Source: Glycomyces luteolus
Lineage (GTDB): Bacteria; Actinomycetota; Actinomycetes; Mycobacteriales; Micromonosporaceae
Assembly (NCBI RefSeq): GCF_027622875.1
Contig: NZ_JAPZVP010000016.1
Location: 62,001-126,000, forward strand
DNA length: 64,000 nucleotides
Direction: 5' to 3'
A program made the translations under genes and the position numbers. Below the pieces are notes generated by a model. The model worked only from the letters and a program-made list of their open reading frames with translations. It was not told the DNA's origin and searched no databases. This document shows, piece by piece, positions 6,568 to 15,327 of this stretch. Position 1 is the stretch's first letter. Each line of letters starts with the position of its first letter.

Positions 6568-7710
6568 TCACTTGTCGATGTCGCCGACCACGAAGAACAT
6601 CGAGCCGAGGATCGCGATCATGTCCGGGATGAGGCAACCGGTCATGAGCGTCGCCAGCGCCTGCACGTTCGCGTAGGACGCGGTGCGCAGCTTCAGCCGC
6701 CACGGCGTCTTCTCGCCCCTGCTCACCAGGTAGTAGCCGTTGGCGCCCAGCGGGTTCTCGGTCCACACGTACGTCTCGCCCACGGGCGGTTTGAAGATCT
6801 TCGGCTGCTTGACGTTCACCGGCCCGCCGATGAGCGACGCCTGCTCCAGGCACTGCCGTGCGAGGTCGATCGATACCTGCACCTGGTCGAGCAGGCAGAT
6901 GAATCGCGCGTAGCAGTCGCCTTCGGTGCGCAGCACCACCGGCACGTCCAGCTGGTCGTAGGCGAGGTAGGGCTCGTCGCGGCGCAGGTCGAAGTCGAGG
7001 CCGCTGGCGCGGGCGACCGGGCCGGTCACGCCGTACGCGGCGGCCGTCGCGGCGTCGAGCACGCCGACGCCCTTGGTGCGGGCCGCGAAGATCTCGTTGT
7101 GCCGCAGGAGCTTGTCGAGGCGGGCCATGCCGTGCTCGACCTCGTCGAGGGCCCGGTGCGAGCGCCCCTCCCAGCCGGAGGGGACGTCCGCTTTGAGGCC
7201 GCCGACGCAGTTGTACATGTAGTGGATGCGTCCGCCGCTGGCCTCCTCCATGACCTGCTGCAGCCGTTCGCGTTCGGTGAAGGCGTAGAACATCGGGGTG
7301 ATCGCCCCGATCTCCAGCGGGTACGAGCCGAGGAACATGAGGTGGTTGAGGACCCGGTTCATCTCGGCGAGCGCCATGCGCAGCCAGACCGCCCGCTCGG
7401 GCACCTCGACTCCGGCGAGGCGCTCGGCGGCGAGGGCGACGCCGAGTTCTGAGGAGAACGCGGAGAGCCAGTCGTGCCGGTTGGCGAGGAGCATGATCTG
7501 GCGGAAGTCGCGCACCTCGTAGAGCTTTTCGGCGCCGCGGTGCATGTAGCCGATGATCGGCTCGCATTCGGTGACGCGCTCGCCGTCGACGCGCAGCCGC
7601 AGGCGCAGCACCCCGTGCGTGGACGGGTGCTGCGGCCCGATGTTGAGCACCATGTCGGTGGCCTCGGTGCCGGCTCCGACGCCGACGATCACTTGCTCCC
7701 GCTCGCTCAC
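6568..7710 (-). CDS. nuoD: NADH-quinone oxidoreductase subunit D-like protein (orphan NuoD2 type)
   Basis: A full-length 49-kDa-subunit homologue of about 380 residues with the NuoD signatures [37 protein letters not shown] and [20 protein letters not shown] at the C-terminus. In complex I, NuoD forms part of the quinone site with NuoB. No other nuo gene is nearby, so this is the stand-alone paralogue known from several actinobacteria rather than part of the 14-gene operon. The GTG at 7710 ([12 protein letters not shown]) fits family starts; the longer frame from 7815 adds an unlikely Pro/Arg-rich leader. Whether it assembles into complex I is unclear. Confidence 0.93.
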   Translation of the reverse strand: MSEREQVIVGVGAGTEATDMVLNIGPQHPSTHGVLRLRLRVDGERVTECEPIIGYMHRGAEKLYEVRDFRQIMLLANRHDWLSAFSSELGVALAAERLAGVEVPERAVWLRMALAEMNRVLNHLMFLGSYPLEIGAITPMFYAFTERERLQQVMEEASGGRIHYMYNCVGGLKADVPSGWEGRSHRALDEVEHGMARLDKLLRHNEIFAARTKGVGVLDAATAAAYGVTGPVARASGLDFDLRRDEPYLAYDQLDVPVVLRTEGDCYARFICLLDQVQVSIDLARQCLEQASLIGGPVNVKQPKIFKPPVGETYVWTENPLGANGYYLVSRGEKTPWRLKLRTASYANVQALATLMTGCLIPDMIAILGSMFFVVGDIDK

Positions 7711-7837
7711 GGTCCCATCGTCGCAGCTTCGCGGCGTTCGGGGAAGGGTCCGCGGCTCGCGGCCCGCAGGTTTCTCTGGCGTCTGTTGCGGCGTGCTGGC
7801 ATCCTTGAGGAGCATCCGACTATGGAGGTGTCTCGGA

Positions 7838-8281
7838 ATGGACCGCGATCAGATGCGTGCGTCGGAGTCCGACCGGCAGGTGGTGATGGAGCGGCTGCGG
7901 CAGGCGGTCGAGGAGGGCCGCCTCGACGTGCCCGAGTACCAGGATCGGATCGATGCCGCCATGCAGGCGAAGGTCTACTCCGAGCTCGACATCCTGCTGG
8001 CGGACCTGCAGCAGCTGCCGCCTCCGGGGTTCACCGAGGCCGGGTTGGAGCCGACTGCGGCCATGCCCGCGACGCCCCTGTCGAAGGTGAATCAGCAGTT
8101 GCGCGAGAGTGCGGACGAGGGTTCGCGGAAGTGGAAGATCGCCGGTGTCGCAGTCGCGATCGCGGCGGTGCTGGCGCTGATCCTCTTCGCGATCTCGCCG
8201 CAGGTGTTCCTGTACTTCGCGATCGCGGTGCTCGTGATCCTGGTCCTGTTCGTGGTCGCGGCCGTCGCCGGACTCTTCTAG
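7838..8281 (+). CDS. DUF1707 (SHOCT-like) domain membrane protein
   Basis: A 147-residue protein. The N-terminal ~55 residues match DUF1707 ([32 protein letters not shown]), a short module found at the start of many actinobacterial membrane proteins. Two closely spaced membrane helices follow near the C-terminus ([35 protein letters not shown]). The ATG at 7838 is preceded by a GGAGG at about 7824-7828. Function is unknown. Confidence 0.88.
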   Translation: MDRDQMRASESDRQVVMERLRQAVEEGRLDVPEYQDRIDAAMQAKVYSELDILLADLQQLPPPGFTEAGLEPTAAMPATPLSKVNQQLRESADEGSRKWKIAGVAVAIAAVLALILFAISPQVFLYFAIAVLVILVLFVVAAVAGLF

Positions 8282-8311
8282 ATCCCCCCACTCCCCTGGT
8301 AAGGAAGCACT

Positions 8312-8848
8312 GTGACCGACAGCGACGCGTATCTGAAGGCCTGGGAGCCCGACAACGTCATCCCGTTCCCGCGGGAGGCGTGGATCGGCGAGTTCAAGGC
8401 GCCCAAGGCGACCTATCCCGTGGTCGATTTCCTGCCGATCGACATGTCCGTGGTGTACACCGCGTATCTCGAGGACGCGAGGTTCGACCTGTACAGCCGG
8501 ATCAACCTCGACATGGGGCGGGACGGGACGCTTGAGCTGGCGGTGGTCGGCGCGGTCCCGGACGACAAGGACGACATGCTGTTCTGCCTCGACACCGGCA
8601 GCGGCCAGGTCCTGCTCCTGGGCGTGAGCGACGGGACGATGGAGCTGGTGAACTCGACGTTCAAGGCGCTCACCGAGTTCCTGTACCACTTCGCGCTGTT
8701 CATCGACGCCGACACGGGCGGCGCGGGCCGCGCCCGGCGGGCCAAGGTCTTGCGCGGCACGTTGAACGGGATCGACCCGCAGGCCCTCGCCGACCGGGAG
8801 TCGTGGTGGTCGATCGCCCTCATGCAGCTGGAGGGCGCGAAGGCCTGA
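8312..8848 (+). CDS. SUKH-4 family immunity protein
   Basis: A 178-residue soluble protein clearly paralogous to the gene at 9390-9911: shared PREAW/PREDW, VVYTAYL, VVGAV.DDK, EFLYHFA.F..AD and a C-terminal WW. SUKH proteins bind and neutralise nuclease toxins of polymorphic or contact-dependent systems. It lies on the opposite strand, convergent with the toxin-immunity operon, so it may be a duplicated immunity gene for the same or a lost toxin. Confidence 0.8.
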   Translation: MTDSDAYLKAWEPDNVIPFPREAWIGEFKAPKATYPVVDFLPIDMSVVYTAYLEDARFDLYSRINLDMGRDGTLELAVVGAVPDDKDDMLFCLDTGSGQVLLLGVSDGTMELVNSTFKALTEFLYHFALFIDADTGGAGRARRAKVLRGTLNGIDPQALADRESWWSIALMQLEGAKA

Positions 8849-8880
8849 CCGGCTGGGCTTCCAGGGCCCGTGAACGCGGC

Positions 8881-9243
8881 CTAGGAAGGCGCCGCTTGCG
8901 CGAGGAAGCCGGCGAAGATGTACGAGACCTGGTCCACGAACTCGATCCCGGTCGGCGTGTAGGTGTCGGCGACTTCATCGCCGCAGGCCGCCGCCATGCC
9001 GTTCGCGGAACCCGGGAGCTCGGTGGTGGAGATGTTGAGTGCCACCAGGCCGAATACCGCGCAGATCAGTCCGATGCGGGCCCACAGGGGCAGCCGGTGC
9101 CGCTTGACCGGCAGCGCCAGGATGAAGGCCGTGGCGGTCAGCAGCGTTCCCGATTGCACTTTGCCGCCGCCGAGCAGTACGACGCCGCACAGTCCGGTGA
9201 TGACGATGCCCGTCCACATTGCCGTCTTCTTGAAGGTGTCCAT
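8881..9243 (-). CDS. Small membrane protein at the end of the toxin-immunity operon
   Basis: A 120-residue protein with three predicted membrane helices (TAMWTGIVITGLCGVVLLGG; TLLTATAFILALPV; IGLICAVFGLVALNI) and a C-terminal region with one Cys. The start at 9243 follows GAAAGGAC. It is the last gene of the minus-strand set after the two immunity genes. No family was recognised. Confidence 0.65.
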   Translation of the reverse strand: MDTFKKTAMWTGIVITGLCGVVLLGGGKVQSGTLLTATAFILALPVKRHRLPLWARIGLICAVFGLVALNISTTELPGSANGMAAACGDEVADTYTPTGIEFVDQVSYIFAGFLAQAAPS

Positions 9244-9389
9244 CGGGGTGCCGTCCTTTCGCCGCGGCCCGGGGATTCGGCCGTCATGGCCATTCCACTG
9301 CACGGCGTGTTGCGCGGGCGTCACCTAGGCGGCAGCGCCGCGGCGGCATCGGCGCGCGGCGCCGATCCCGGCCGGCGGACGGTCCCGGG

Positions 9390-9911
9390 CTACGCCCCGA
9401 GCTGGTCGAAGACCAGGGGCCACCAGGCTCCCGCCGCGAAGGCGTTGGGGTCCAAGCGGATCAGGATCTCGCGGAGGGAGGCGGCGCGCTCGGCGCGGCC
9501 CGGTTTGCCGTCGTCGGCGTTGACGAACTGCGCGAAGTGGTACAGGAACTCGATGAAGCAGCGGTAGTTGGAGTTGACGGCCTGGACGTCGCGCGGGTTG
9601 GCCTGGTCGAGCTGGAGGATGTCGCCGCTGGCGGGGTCGAGCACGTACAGGAGGTTCTTGTCGTCCTCGACCGCGCCGACCACGATGAGGCGCAGGTCGA
9701 CCTTGCCGTCCTCGGTGCCGAGGCTGATGGTGTCGTAGAGGCCGGGGCTGCCGGGGAGGTAGGCGGTGTAGACGACCTCGACGTCGAGGGGCACTTCGTC
9801 GCCTTCGGGGAGGGCCGCGGCCGGGAAGCCGTCCGCGAGCCAATCCTCGCGCGGGTAGGGGATCAGTTCGTCTTCAGTCCACAGTGCTTGGTACTTCGCT
9901 GCCGCGGGCAT
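9390..9911 (-). CDS. SUKH-4 family immunity protein
   Basis: A 173-residue protein, paralogue of 8312-8848, with PYPREDW, VPLDVEVVYTAYL, RLIVVGAVEDDKN and EFLYHFAQFVNADDGKPGRAERA. It lies 45 bases downstream of another SUKH-like gene and of the HNH toxin gene, the normal place for an immunity protein. Expected role: cytoplasmic binding and inhibition of the nuclease toxin. Confidence 0.82.
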   Translation of the reverse strand: MPAAAKYQALWTEDELIPYPREDWLADGFPAAALPEGDEVPLDVEVVYTAYLPGSPGLYDTISLGTEDGKVDLRLIVVGAVEDDKNLLYVLDPASGDILQLDQANPRDVQAVNSNYRCFIEFLYHFAQFVNADDGKPGRAERAASLREILIRLDPNAFAAGAWWPLVFDQLGA

Positions 9912-9956
9912 GCGGGCCTCCTCAGGTCAGGGATGCTTTCGGGTTGCGGGAAGGGG

Positions 9957-10484
9957 TCAGGCGAAGCCGAGTTCCTCGATGAGGAGGCGCCATTCGTCCT
10001 CCTCCTCGTCCTCGGGCGTCGGGTAGCCGCCGACGAGCTCGATGAGCTCCCGGTAGCGCGGGCCGAAGAGGAACGCGTCGGCGAAGGCGACCGGGCTGGG
10101 CGCGAGCAGGTTCGTCTCCAGCGATTCGCCCATTTTGACGGCGTCGATGTACAAGTCGCCGTTGAACAGGTGCACCGCCCCCGAGTCGAGGTCGGTGCAC
10201 AGCGCGTCGCTGTAGCCGATCGTGCCGAACTGCAGCAGGTTCGGGACGGGGTCGTGCAGGTCCCCCGCCCCCTTCTTGGCGAGTTCGGCAAGGGCGCCTT
10301 CGGCGTCGAGGAGGTCGATGAACCCCATGCGGGTGCTCAGGCCGTCGAAGATCCGGTAGAGCTCCGCGAGCGCGGGCGGCAGGCCCGCGGGCTCGGCCGG
10401 TTCGCCGAGCTCGTAGTCCCATCCGTATCGATCGAGCTCTCCCATGCGGGGTCGGACGAGCGCCACTTTCGCCGCGAGTTCCAT
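9957..10484 (-). CDS. SUKH superfamily (SMI1/GAD-like) immunity protein
   Basis: A 175-residue acidic protein starting 14 bases after the toxin stop, so probably translationally linked to it. It carries SMI1/SUKH-like features: LPPALAELYRIFDGLST, then GYSDALCTDLDSGAVHLFNGDLYI, then YRELIELVGGYPT. An acidic run (EDEEEDEW) sits near the end. By position this is the cognate immunity protein of the HNH toxin. Confidence 0.75.
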   Translation of the reverse strand: MELAAKVALVRPRMGELDRYGWDYELGEPAEPAGLPPALAELYRIFDGLSTRMGFIDLLDAEGALAELAKKGAGDLHDPVPNLLQFGTIGYSDALCTDLDSGAVHLFNGDLYIDAVKMGESLETNLLAPSPVAFADAFLFGPRYRELIELVGGYPTPEDEEEDEWRLLIEELGFA

Positions 10485-10498
10485 CCTGGACGGTCCTT

Positions 10499-11041
10499 TC
10501 AGTATCCGAGGACTCTGATGATGACGGGTGTGCCGTCGGGCACGCCTCTGAGCTGCCCGGCGATCTGGGAGCCGATGGTGCGGTTCGTGTAGGCGTCCAT
10601 CCAGCGGAGGTTATCAGCGTGGTCGCGCCCGCCGAGCTGCAATTCGTGCACGTGGTCGGGGTCGAGCCCGTCCCCGGCCCGGTTCGCGGACGTGCGGCCG
10701 CTGAACTTCTGCGCGATGCGCCGCTGCTCGGCCCGGTTGCCGCGGTGGCGTCCGGCGAGTTTGCGGATGGTCGCGCCGCGGTAGTTGCGGGTGATCTGCG
10801 GGTCGCGCTTGACGGGCGTCTTGCGGAGCTTGCCCTCGCGGCTGAGGCGCAGGAGCGAGTCGGCCTTCGTCCGGAAGTCCTTCTTGCTCATCTTGGAGTC
10901 GAACCTGATGGTGACGACCTTGGGTTTGACGCCGCGGCCCTTGCCCGCCCGGAAGAAGCGCGGGTTGTCGATGATCGCCGAGATGATCTTGGCGCCCTTG
11001 GAGACGGTCGATCGCGCGGCCCGCGTGCGTGCCCTAGCCAT
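10499..11041 (-). CDS. HNH/endonuclease VII-fold toxin domain protein
   Basis: A 180-residue basic protein whose C-terminal third has the nuclease motif DPDHVHELQLGGRDHADNL followed by DAYTNRTIGSQIAGQL, as in HNH-type toxins of polymorphic systems. It begins inside the last codons of the CpnT-like gene: the 8-base overlap ATGGCTAG holds its start and the previous stop. In most systems trafficking and nuclease domains are one polypeptide. Here they are two overlapping cistrons, either translationally coupled or split by a frameshift. Two SUKH immunity genes follow. Confidence 0.8.
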   Translation of the reverse strand: MARARTRAARSTVSKGAKIISAIIDNPRFFRAGKGRGVKPKVVTIRFDSKMSKKDFRTKADSLLRLSREGKLRKTPVKRDPQITRNYRGATIRKLAGRHRGNRAEQRRIAQKFSGRTSANRAGDGLDPDHVHELQLGGRDHADNLRWMDAYTNRTIGSQIAGQLRGVPDGTPVIIRVLGY

Positions 11042-11528
11042 TGAGCACCGCCTCGATCGCCATGTTGAGGAGCTGCTCGATGAGCATCGAGGTGATCATC
11101 TTGAAGATGGGGATCTCCAGGAGCGAGGCGCCGAAGGTGGCGACGGCGGTGGCGATGGCCTGCGCGATCTGGATGGCGAGCGTGACGAGCTGGACGATCA
11201 TCTGCAGTTTCAGGGCGAGCACGACGCCCGCGGCGATCATGAGGCCGATGCTGATGATGTTCGAGGGCTCGCCGATGTCGGCGATGTTCCGCACCGCGGA
11301 CTCGCCGTCCTCCCATTCGGAGCGGAAGGCGTCGATGTCCTTGCTGATGTTGCCGTCGATGACGCCGCGGGCGGCGTCCTCGAGCTGGTCGATCGCTCCG
11401 GTGAGCTGATCGGAGAGCTTCGTCCAGTTGTCGCCGAGGTCGAAGAGCTTCGTCTCGTCCGATTCGGGCCAGTCGTAGCCGAGCATGGAGAGCAGGCTCG
11501 TGAGTTCTGAGGGCAGTTGCATACCCAC
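11034..11528 (-). CDS. CpnT-like N-terminal (type VII-type trafficking) domain protein
   Basis: A 164-residue protein with the CpnT/WXG100-like N-terminal pattern: LPSELTSLLSMLGYDWPESDE, then a helical region with WTKLSDQL. A long hydrophobic hairpin follows at ~90-150 (IISIGLMIAAGVVLALKLQMIVQL; IATAVATFGASLL). The GTG at 11528 is favoured by GAAGGAG six bases upstream; an ATG two codons on is the alternative. It normally forms the export end of polymorphic toxins and here precedes, in an overlapping frame, the HNH toxin. Confidence 0.8.
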   Translation of the reverse strand: MGMQLPSELTSLLSMLGYDWPESDETKLFDLGDNWTKLSDQLTGAIDQLEDAARGVIDGNISKDIDAFRSEWEDGESAVRNIADIGEPSNIISIGLMIAAGVVLALKLQMIVQLVTLAIQIAQAIATAVATFGASLLEIPIFKMITSMLIEQLLNMAIEAVLNG

Positions 11529-11609
11529 TGGGGTCTCCTTCGTAAGGGGAGGAACGCAAAGGGTGATGAAGGAAGGCGCGGTGGCCGGTGCCGGCGGCCG
11601 GGGCGGGGT

Positions 11610-11933
11610 CTACAGGCCGAGTTCGGCGAGGAGCTCGCGGAAGATGCGGGCGGCCTCGCTGTCGGCCGATTCGTGGTTGTCGGCCATCTCGCGGAGGTTG
11701 ACCGCGTAGTCGAGGAGGTCTTCGACGTTCGACTCGATGCACTCCATGAGGGCCTCCATGCACACCTGGTGCGCGAGGTCGAGGAGCGAGCCGATCATGT
11801 CGCCGCCGAAGGAGTCGGCGAGTCCCTCCACGGCGGATTTGAACTCTTCGAACAGGCCTTGGACCACCTCGGTCGCGGCGTCGAGCGCGTCGGCGCCCTC
11901 CCGGATCGAGTCGAGGTCGAGCTCCACCACCAT
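11610..11933 (-). CDS. WXG100-like helical secretion-associated protein
   Basis: A 107-residue acidic, fully helical protein (LDSIREGADALDAATEVVQGLFEEFKSAVEGLADSFGG). It lacks a strict WXG but has the size, charge and position typical of ESX-type helper or substrate proteins upstream of CpnT-like toxins. It starts one base after the stop of the YbaB-like gene, indicating coupling. Confidence 0.65.
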   Translation of the reverse strand: MVVELDLDSIREGADALDAATEVVQGLFEEFKSAVEGLADSFGGDMIGSLLDLAHQVCMEALMECIESNVEDLLDYAVNLREMADNHESADSEAARIFRELLAELGL

Positions 11934-11934
11934 G

Positions 11935-12339
11935 TCAGGACCCTCCCTGGAGTTTCTTCATGACCGCGCTGATCTGGGTGCTCATGGCGCGCATCTGGGC
12001 GAGGCCCTGGTCCTGGAGCTTGGCGACGGCCTCGCCGATGGCCTCCAGGTCGGGTGCGGCCGTGTCGGCCGAGAGGGACTCGGCGCGGGCGTCGAGGGCC
12101 GCGTTGACGAGGTTGCAGAGCTCCTCCTCGAGGTATTCGGTGCCCTCCTTGAGCACTCGCACCTCCGTGAACTCGAAGCGCTCGACGCGGCCGTTCGCGC
12201 CGAGGGTGATCTTGATGCGCCCGTCGGCCGCCTCGGCGGTGACGGGAGGGACCTGGTGGTTCTGCTGGGTTTGCCTGACGACATCCAGTTGCGAGCGGGC
12301 TTCCGCCAGTTGCTGGGCGATGGCGTCCTCACCGAACAT
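11935..12339 (-). CDS. YbaB/EbfC-like protein of the toxin operon
   Basis: A 134-residue protein with the YbaB-type layout: an N-terminal coiled coil (IAQQLAEARSQLDVVRQTQQ), a beta core (GRIKITLGANGRVERFEF) and C-terminal helices. YbaB-like proteins often open WXG100/polymorphic-toxin operons in actinobacteria, in addition to the housekeeping copy near recR. First gene of the six-to-seven-gene operon running to 8881. Confidence 0.75.
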   Translation of the reverse strand: MFGEDAIAQQLAEARSQLDVVRQTQQNHQVPPVTAEAADGRIKITLGANGRVERFEFTEVRVLKEGTEYLEEELCNLVNAALDARAESLSADTAAPDLEAIGEAVAKLQDQGLAQMRAMSTQISAVMKKLQGGS

Positions 12340-12609
12340 GCCGCCTCCGGGGGCTCAATGGACTCAATGTGAGTCTCAGCATAGACCGGGAACGCAAATT
12401 TCGGGTCCCCCGAAAATGCTTGTCTACCAGGGGTTTTGGCAACCAAGTTTACAGAGTGTCATCATGTCGACTCTGTCCATATTGGTAATGATTCGAGCAT
12501 GCACTCCGGCCCCACTGAAGCACTCCAGACACAGGGCGGCCGCCCCCGGAAGGTTCGGAGGCGGCCGGTTCGGTCGCGGCGGGGCCTCAGGCGCCGCCGC
12601 GGCCGCGGT
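12340..12609. other. Intergenic region: promoter side of the toxin operon and GH43 3' end
   Basis: About 150 bases near 12370-12510 are distinctly less GC-rich than the neighbourhood. They include an imperfect repeat GGTTTTGGCAACC, consistent with a regulated promoter for the toxin operon. No gene is seen. Confidence 0.4.
12537..12567 (-). terminator. Probable hairpin terminator of the GH43-like gene
   Basis: A 12-bp stem with one mismatch (12537-12548 with 12556-12567) and a 7-base loop, about 40 bases past the stop at 12610. There is no T tract, so confidence is moderate. Confidence 0.45.
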
Positions 12610-13584
12610 TCAGGCGCCGCCGCCGCGGAGGGCCGGCGCCTTGGCGGGATCGGGGCGGTAGTCGAACGGCTCGTCGCGCTCGCAGCGCAGCCAGCCGTCG
12701 CGCACGTGGAGGCGCGCGACCTGGACGGTCGAGCGGCGCCCGCCGCCAGGATGGGTGAAGTAGTAGAGGAAGCCCTCGTCAGGGCCCTGCGTGAGGGCCA
12801 TGGCGTGGTGGCCGAGGGCCTCGTCGAAGGCGCGCCTGCCGGGCCCGGCGAGGAGCGGCACGGGCTGGCGGTGCCAGTGCTCGAGGTCGGTCGAGCGGTG
12901 CACGAGGAGGCCGGACCAGCCGTCGGTGACCATCCAGTAGACGCCGCCGAGCGGGAAGACGGTGGGGCCCTCCTGGGCCTGGCCGGTGACGGCGGGACCA
13001 GTCGGCGTCCAACTGAACAGGTCCGGGGAGTCCGCGGTGTGGATGCGGCTCTCGCGGGACTCGTCCTTGAACCACATGCGCCACTTGCCGTTCGGCAGCT
13101 CGTGGACGGTGGCGTCGATGGCGCGCGCCGAGTCGAGGTCGAGCGTGGACCGGAAGATCCAGTCCTCGAGGTCCGCGGAGGTGTAGTGGCGGATCTCGGC
13201 GGGGCCGGTCCAGTCCTCCCGCACGCCTTCGAGATAGGTGACGTACATGTGCCACTGGCCGTCGTGGCGCACGAGCTCGGGGGCCCACCAGGTGTCGCCG
13301 GGGGCGGTGCCGGGAAGGGAGACGGTGCCCCGATAGGTCCATTCACGACCGTCGGGGCTCGTGGCGCGGCCGATCTCGGTGCCGTGCACCCAGGCGACGC
13401 CCGCGTCGGCGGTGTTGGCGCGGCGCTGGGTGTAGAAGAGGTGCCAGAGGGCGCTCTCGGGATCGAAGACGACGGTGGGGTCGGTGGGGCCGTCGAAGAC
13501 CGGGTCGGCGAACAGCGGGGCGGGGGCGCGGTGGTCCTCGGCGGCGGCGGCCTGCGGGGTCGGTGAAGTCGGACCTGTCGTCAT
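12610..13584 (-). CDS. Glycoside hydrolase family 43-like beta-propeller enzyme
   Basis: A 324-residue protein from the ATG at 13584 (GGAGG six bases upstream). It has the five-bladed propeller pattern of GH43/GH32-type enzymes: GPTDPTVVFD (catalytic base candidate D35), APELVRHDGQWHMYVTY, ARAIDATV (D157) and QEGPTVF (acid candidate E205). There is no signal peptide, so it likely acts on short oligosaccharides in the cytoplasm. The promoter region carries a palindrome that could be a sugar-responsive operator. Family confident; substrate unknown. Confidence 0.85.
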   Translation of the reverse strand: MTTGPTSPTPQAAAAEDHRAPAPLFADPVFDGPTDPTVVFDPESALWHLFYTQRRANTADAGVAWVHGTEIGRATSPDGREWTYRGTVSLPGTAPGDTWWAPELVRHDGQWHMYVTYLEGVREDWTGPAEIRHYTSADLEDWIFRSTLDLDSARAIDATVHELPNGKWRMWFKDESRESRIHTADSPDLFSWTPTGPAVTGQAQEGPTVFPLGGVYWMVTDGWSGLLVHRSTDLEHWHRQPVPLLAGPGRRAFDEALGHHAMALTQGPDEGFLYYFTHPGGGRRSTVQVARLHVRDGWLRCERDEPFDYRPDPAKAPALRGGGA

Positions 13585-13654
13585 GGATCCTCCAAGAAGT
13601 CGGCGGCCGGGAGGCGGCACCGGTGGGGTGCTTGAAACTTAGCGAAAGAAAACG

Positions 13655-13665
13655 CTTGCCGCAAG
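13655..13665. promoter_or_regulatory. CTTGC-C-GCAAG inverted repeat upstream of the GH43-like gene
   Basis: A perfect 5-1-5 palindrome 71 bases before the GH43-like start. It lies in the 355-base region (13585-13939) between that gene and pxpA, which holds no other gene. The same 11-mer occurs at 21707-21717. Confidence 0.5.
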
Positions 13666-13927
13666 TCGCGGGTCCGGTGTCGTGAGCGGATCGTCCGCCG
13701 CCGGTTCGCGATTCGCAGACCGCCGACCCGCCATCCACAAGCCCCCACCCGCCACGAGAGGGGAAGATACTGCCCAGCGTCGCGCGGGGGTCCGACAAGA
13801 ACCGGGCCCGGCGGCGACCGTGTCACCCGAACGTGTCCGGAAGTGGCCGCTGCCTCACCCGAACGGGTGGATCGGGGGTGGGGTTTCTCCCCCCGTTCCC
13901 GAAGCGCCCGAATCCCTCGCGCTCCGG

Positions 13928-13933
13928 TACCGT
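13928..13933 (+). promoter_or_regulatory. -10 box for leaderless pxpA transcript
   Basis: TACCGT, six bases, then the ATG at 13940. There is no purine-rich ribosome-binding site before this start. Confidence 0.45.
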
Positions 13934-13939
13934 TTAAGC

Positions 13940-14683
13940 ATGGACCTCAACGCGGACCTGGGGGAGGGTTTCGGTCGCTGGGTGCTCACCGATGATGACG
14001 CGCTGCTGCGCATCGTCACGAGCGCGAATGTCGCGTGCGGCTTCCACGCCGGAGACCCGGCCACGCTGCAGCGCGTCACCGCCCTCGCCGCCTCCCGCGG
14101 CGTGCGCATCGGCGCCCAGGTCTCCTACCGGGACCTCGCCGGGTTCGGCCGGCGCGAGATCGACGTTCCCCCAGACGAACTGGCCGCCGAAGTGGCGTAC
14201 CAGATCGGCGCGCTCCGGGTCTTCGCCGAAGCAGTCGGCGCGACGGTCGCGTACGTGAAACCGCATGGGGCGCTTTACCATCGGGCCGGGCGAGACCCGG
14301 GGCAGGCGGCGGCCGTGGTCGAGGGCGCGAAGCTCGCGGGCGTTCCCGCGCTGCTCACACAGCGCGGGAACGCGCTCGACCTCGTTGCGGCCGAGGCCGG
14401 GCTCACCGTCGTGGGCGAGGCCTTCGCCGACCGCGGGTATCTGCCCGACGGGCGCCTCGTACCGCGGGGGCTGCCCGGCGCGCTGCTGACGCCCGCCGAG
14501 GCGGTCGCACAGGCCGTGTCACTCGCTGAGGAAGGGGTTGTTACCGCCATCGACGGCACTCGCACTCGCGTTGCGGCCGAAACGATCTGCGTACACGGCG
14601 ATGGTCCTGACACAGTGGAGGTCGCCACCTCCATCAGAGCCGCATTGATACAGCGAGGCATCGACGTGGAGGCTTTCTCGTGA
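13940..14683 (+). CDS. pxpA: 5-oxoprolinase subunit A (LamB/YcsF family)
   Basis: A 247-residue protein with the family hallmarks MDLNADLGEGFGRW, SANVACGFHAGDP, QVSYRDLAGFGRR, YVKPHGALYH and the C-terminal ICVHGD. It is the ATP-dependent ring-opening subunit that works with PxpBC to convert 5-oxoproline to glutamate. The start coincides with the conserved N-terminus; an upstream extension in the same frame is not conserved-looking. It overlaps pxpB by four bases (GTGA). Confidence 0.96.
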   Translation: MDLNADLGEGFGRWVLTDDDALLRIVTSANVACGFHAGDPATLQRVTALAASRGVRIGAQVSYRDLAGFGRREIDVPPDELAAEVAYQIGALRVFAEAVGATVAYVKPHGALYHRAGRDPGQAAAVVEGAKLAGVPALLTQRGNALDLVAAEAGLTVVGEAFADRGYLPDGRLVPRGLPGALLTPAEAVAQAVSLAEEGVVTAIDGTRTRVAAETICVHGDGPDTVEVATSIRAALIQRGIDVEAFS

Positions 14684-15327
14684 GCACCAGACCCACTACC
14701 CACCCTCTCAGGCCGCTCCCGGCCGGGCCGCGCGGCATCCTGATCGACTGCGGCACCACCGCGGTCGCGCGCGCCTGCTACCGATCGCTCCAGGCCCGGC
14801 GCATGTCCGGCCTCCTGGAGGCCGCCGACCTTGTCCCGGGTGCGACAACCGTGCTCGTCGACGGCATCGACGAGCCCGAACTGCTCGCCGCCGAACTCCC
14901 CGGCTGGCCGATCTCGGTCGAGCCGGAAGTGGCAGGCGAGACCGTCGAGATCCCCGTCTGCTACGACGGACCCGACCTCGAAACCGTCGCGAAGGCTTGG
15001 GGTGTGAGCGCCGAGGAAGTGGCCGACATCCACTCCAGTGTGGAGTACGAGGCGGCGTTCTGCGGGTTCTCGCCCGGGTTCGCCTACCTGGAAGGCCTGC
15101 CCGAGGAGTTCCACGTCCCGCGCCGCGACGAGCCGCGCACCTCGGTTCCGGCGGGTTCCGTGGCCATCGCCGGGCCCTACACCGGCGTCTATCCCCGCTC
15201 GAGCCCCGGAGGTTGGCAGCTCATCGCGACGATGACCAACCCGGGCCGACTGTGGAACGAGCACCGTGAACCCGCGGCGCTCCTCGTCCCCGGCACTAAG
15301 GTGCGGTTCGCGGCGGTGCGGGTATGA
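14680..15327 (+). CDS. pxpB: 5-oxoprolinase subunit B (KipI family)
   Basis: A 215-residue protein with the KipI/allophanate hydrolase subunit 1 motifs VEIPVCYDGPDLETVA, EYEAAFCGFSPGFAYLEGLP, VPRRDEPRTSVPAGSVAIAG and YPRSSPGGWQLI. It has GTG start overlap with pxpA and ATGA overlap with pxpC, so the three are translationally coupled. It forms the complex with PxpC that hydrolyses phosphorylated 5-oxoproline. Confidence 0.95.
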   Translation: MSTRPTTHPLRPLPAGPRGILIDCGTTAVARACYRSLQARRMSGLLEAADLVPGATTVLVDGIDEPELLAAELPGWPISVEPEVAGETVEIPVCYDGPDLETVAKAWGVSAEEVADIHSSVEYEAAFCGFSPGFAYLEGLPEEFHVPRRDEPRTSVPAGSVAIAGPYTGVYPRSSPGGWQLIATMTNPGRLWNEHREPAALLVPGTKVRFAAVRV

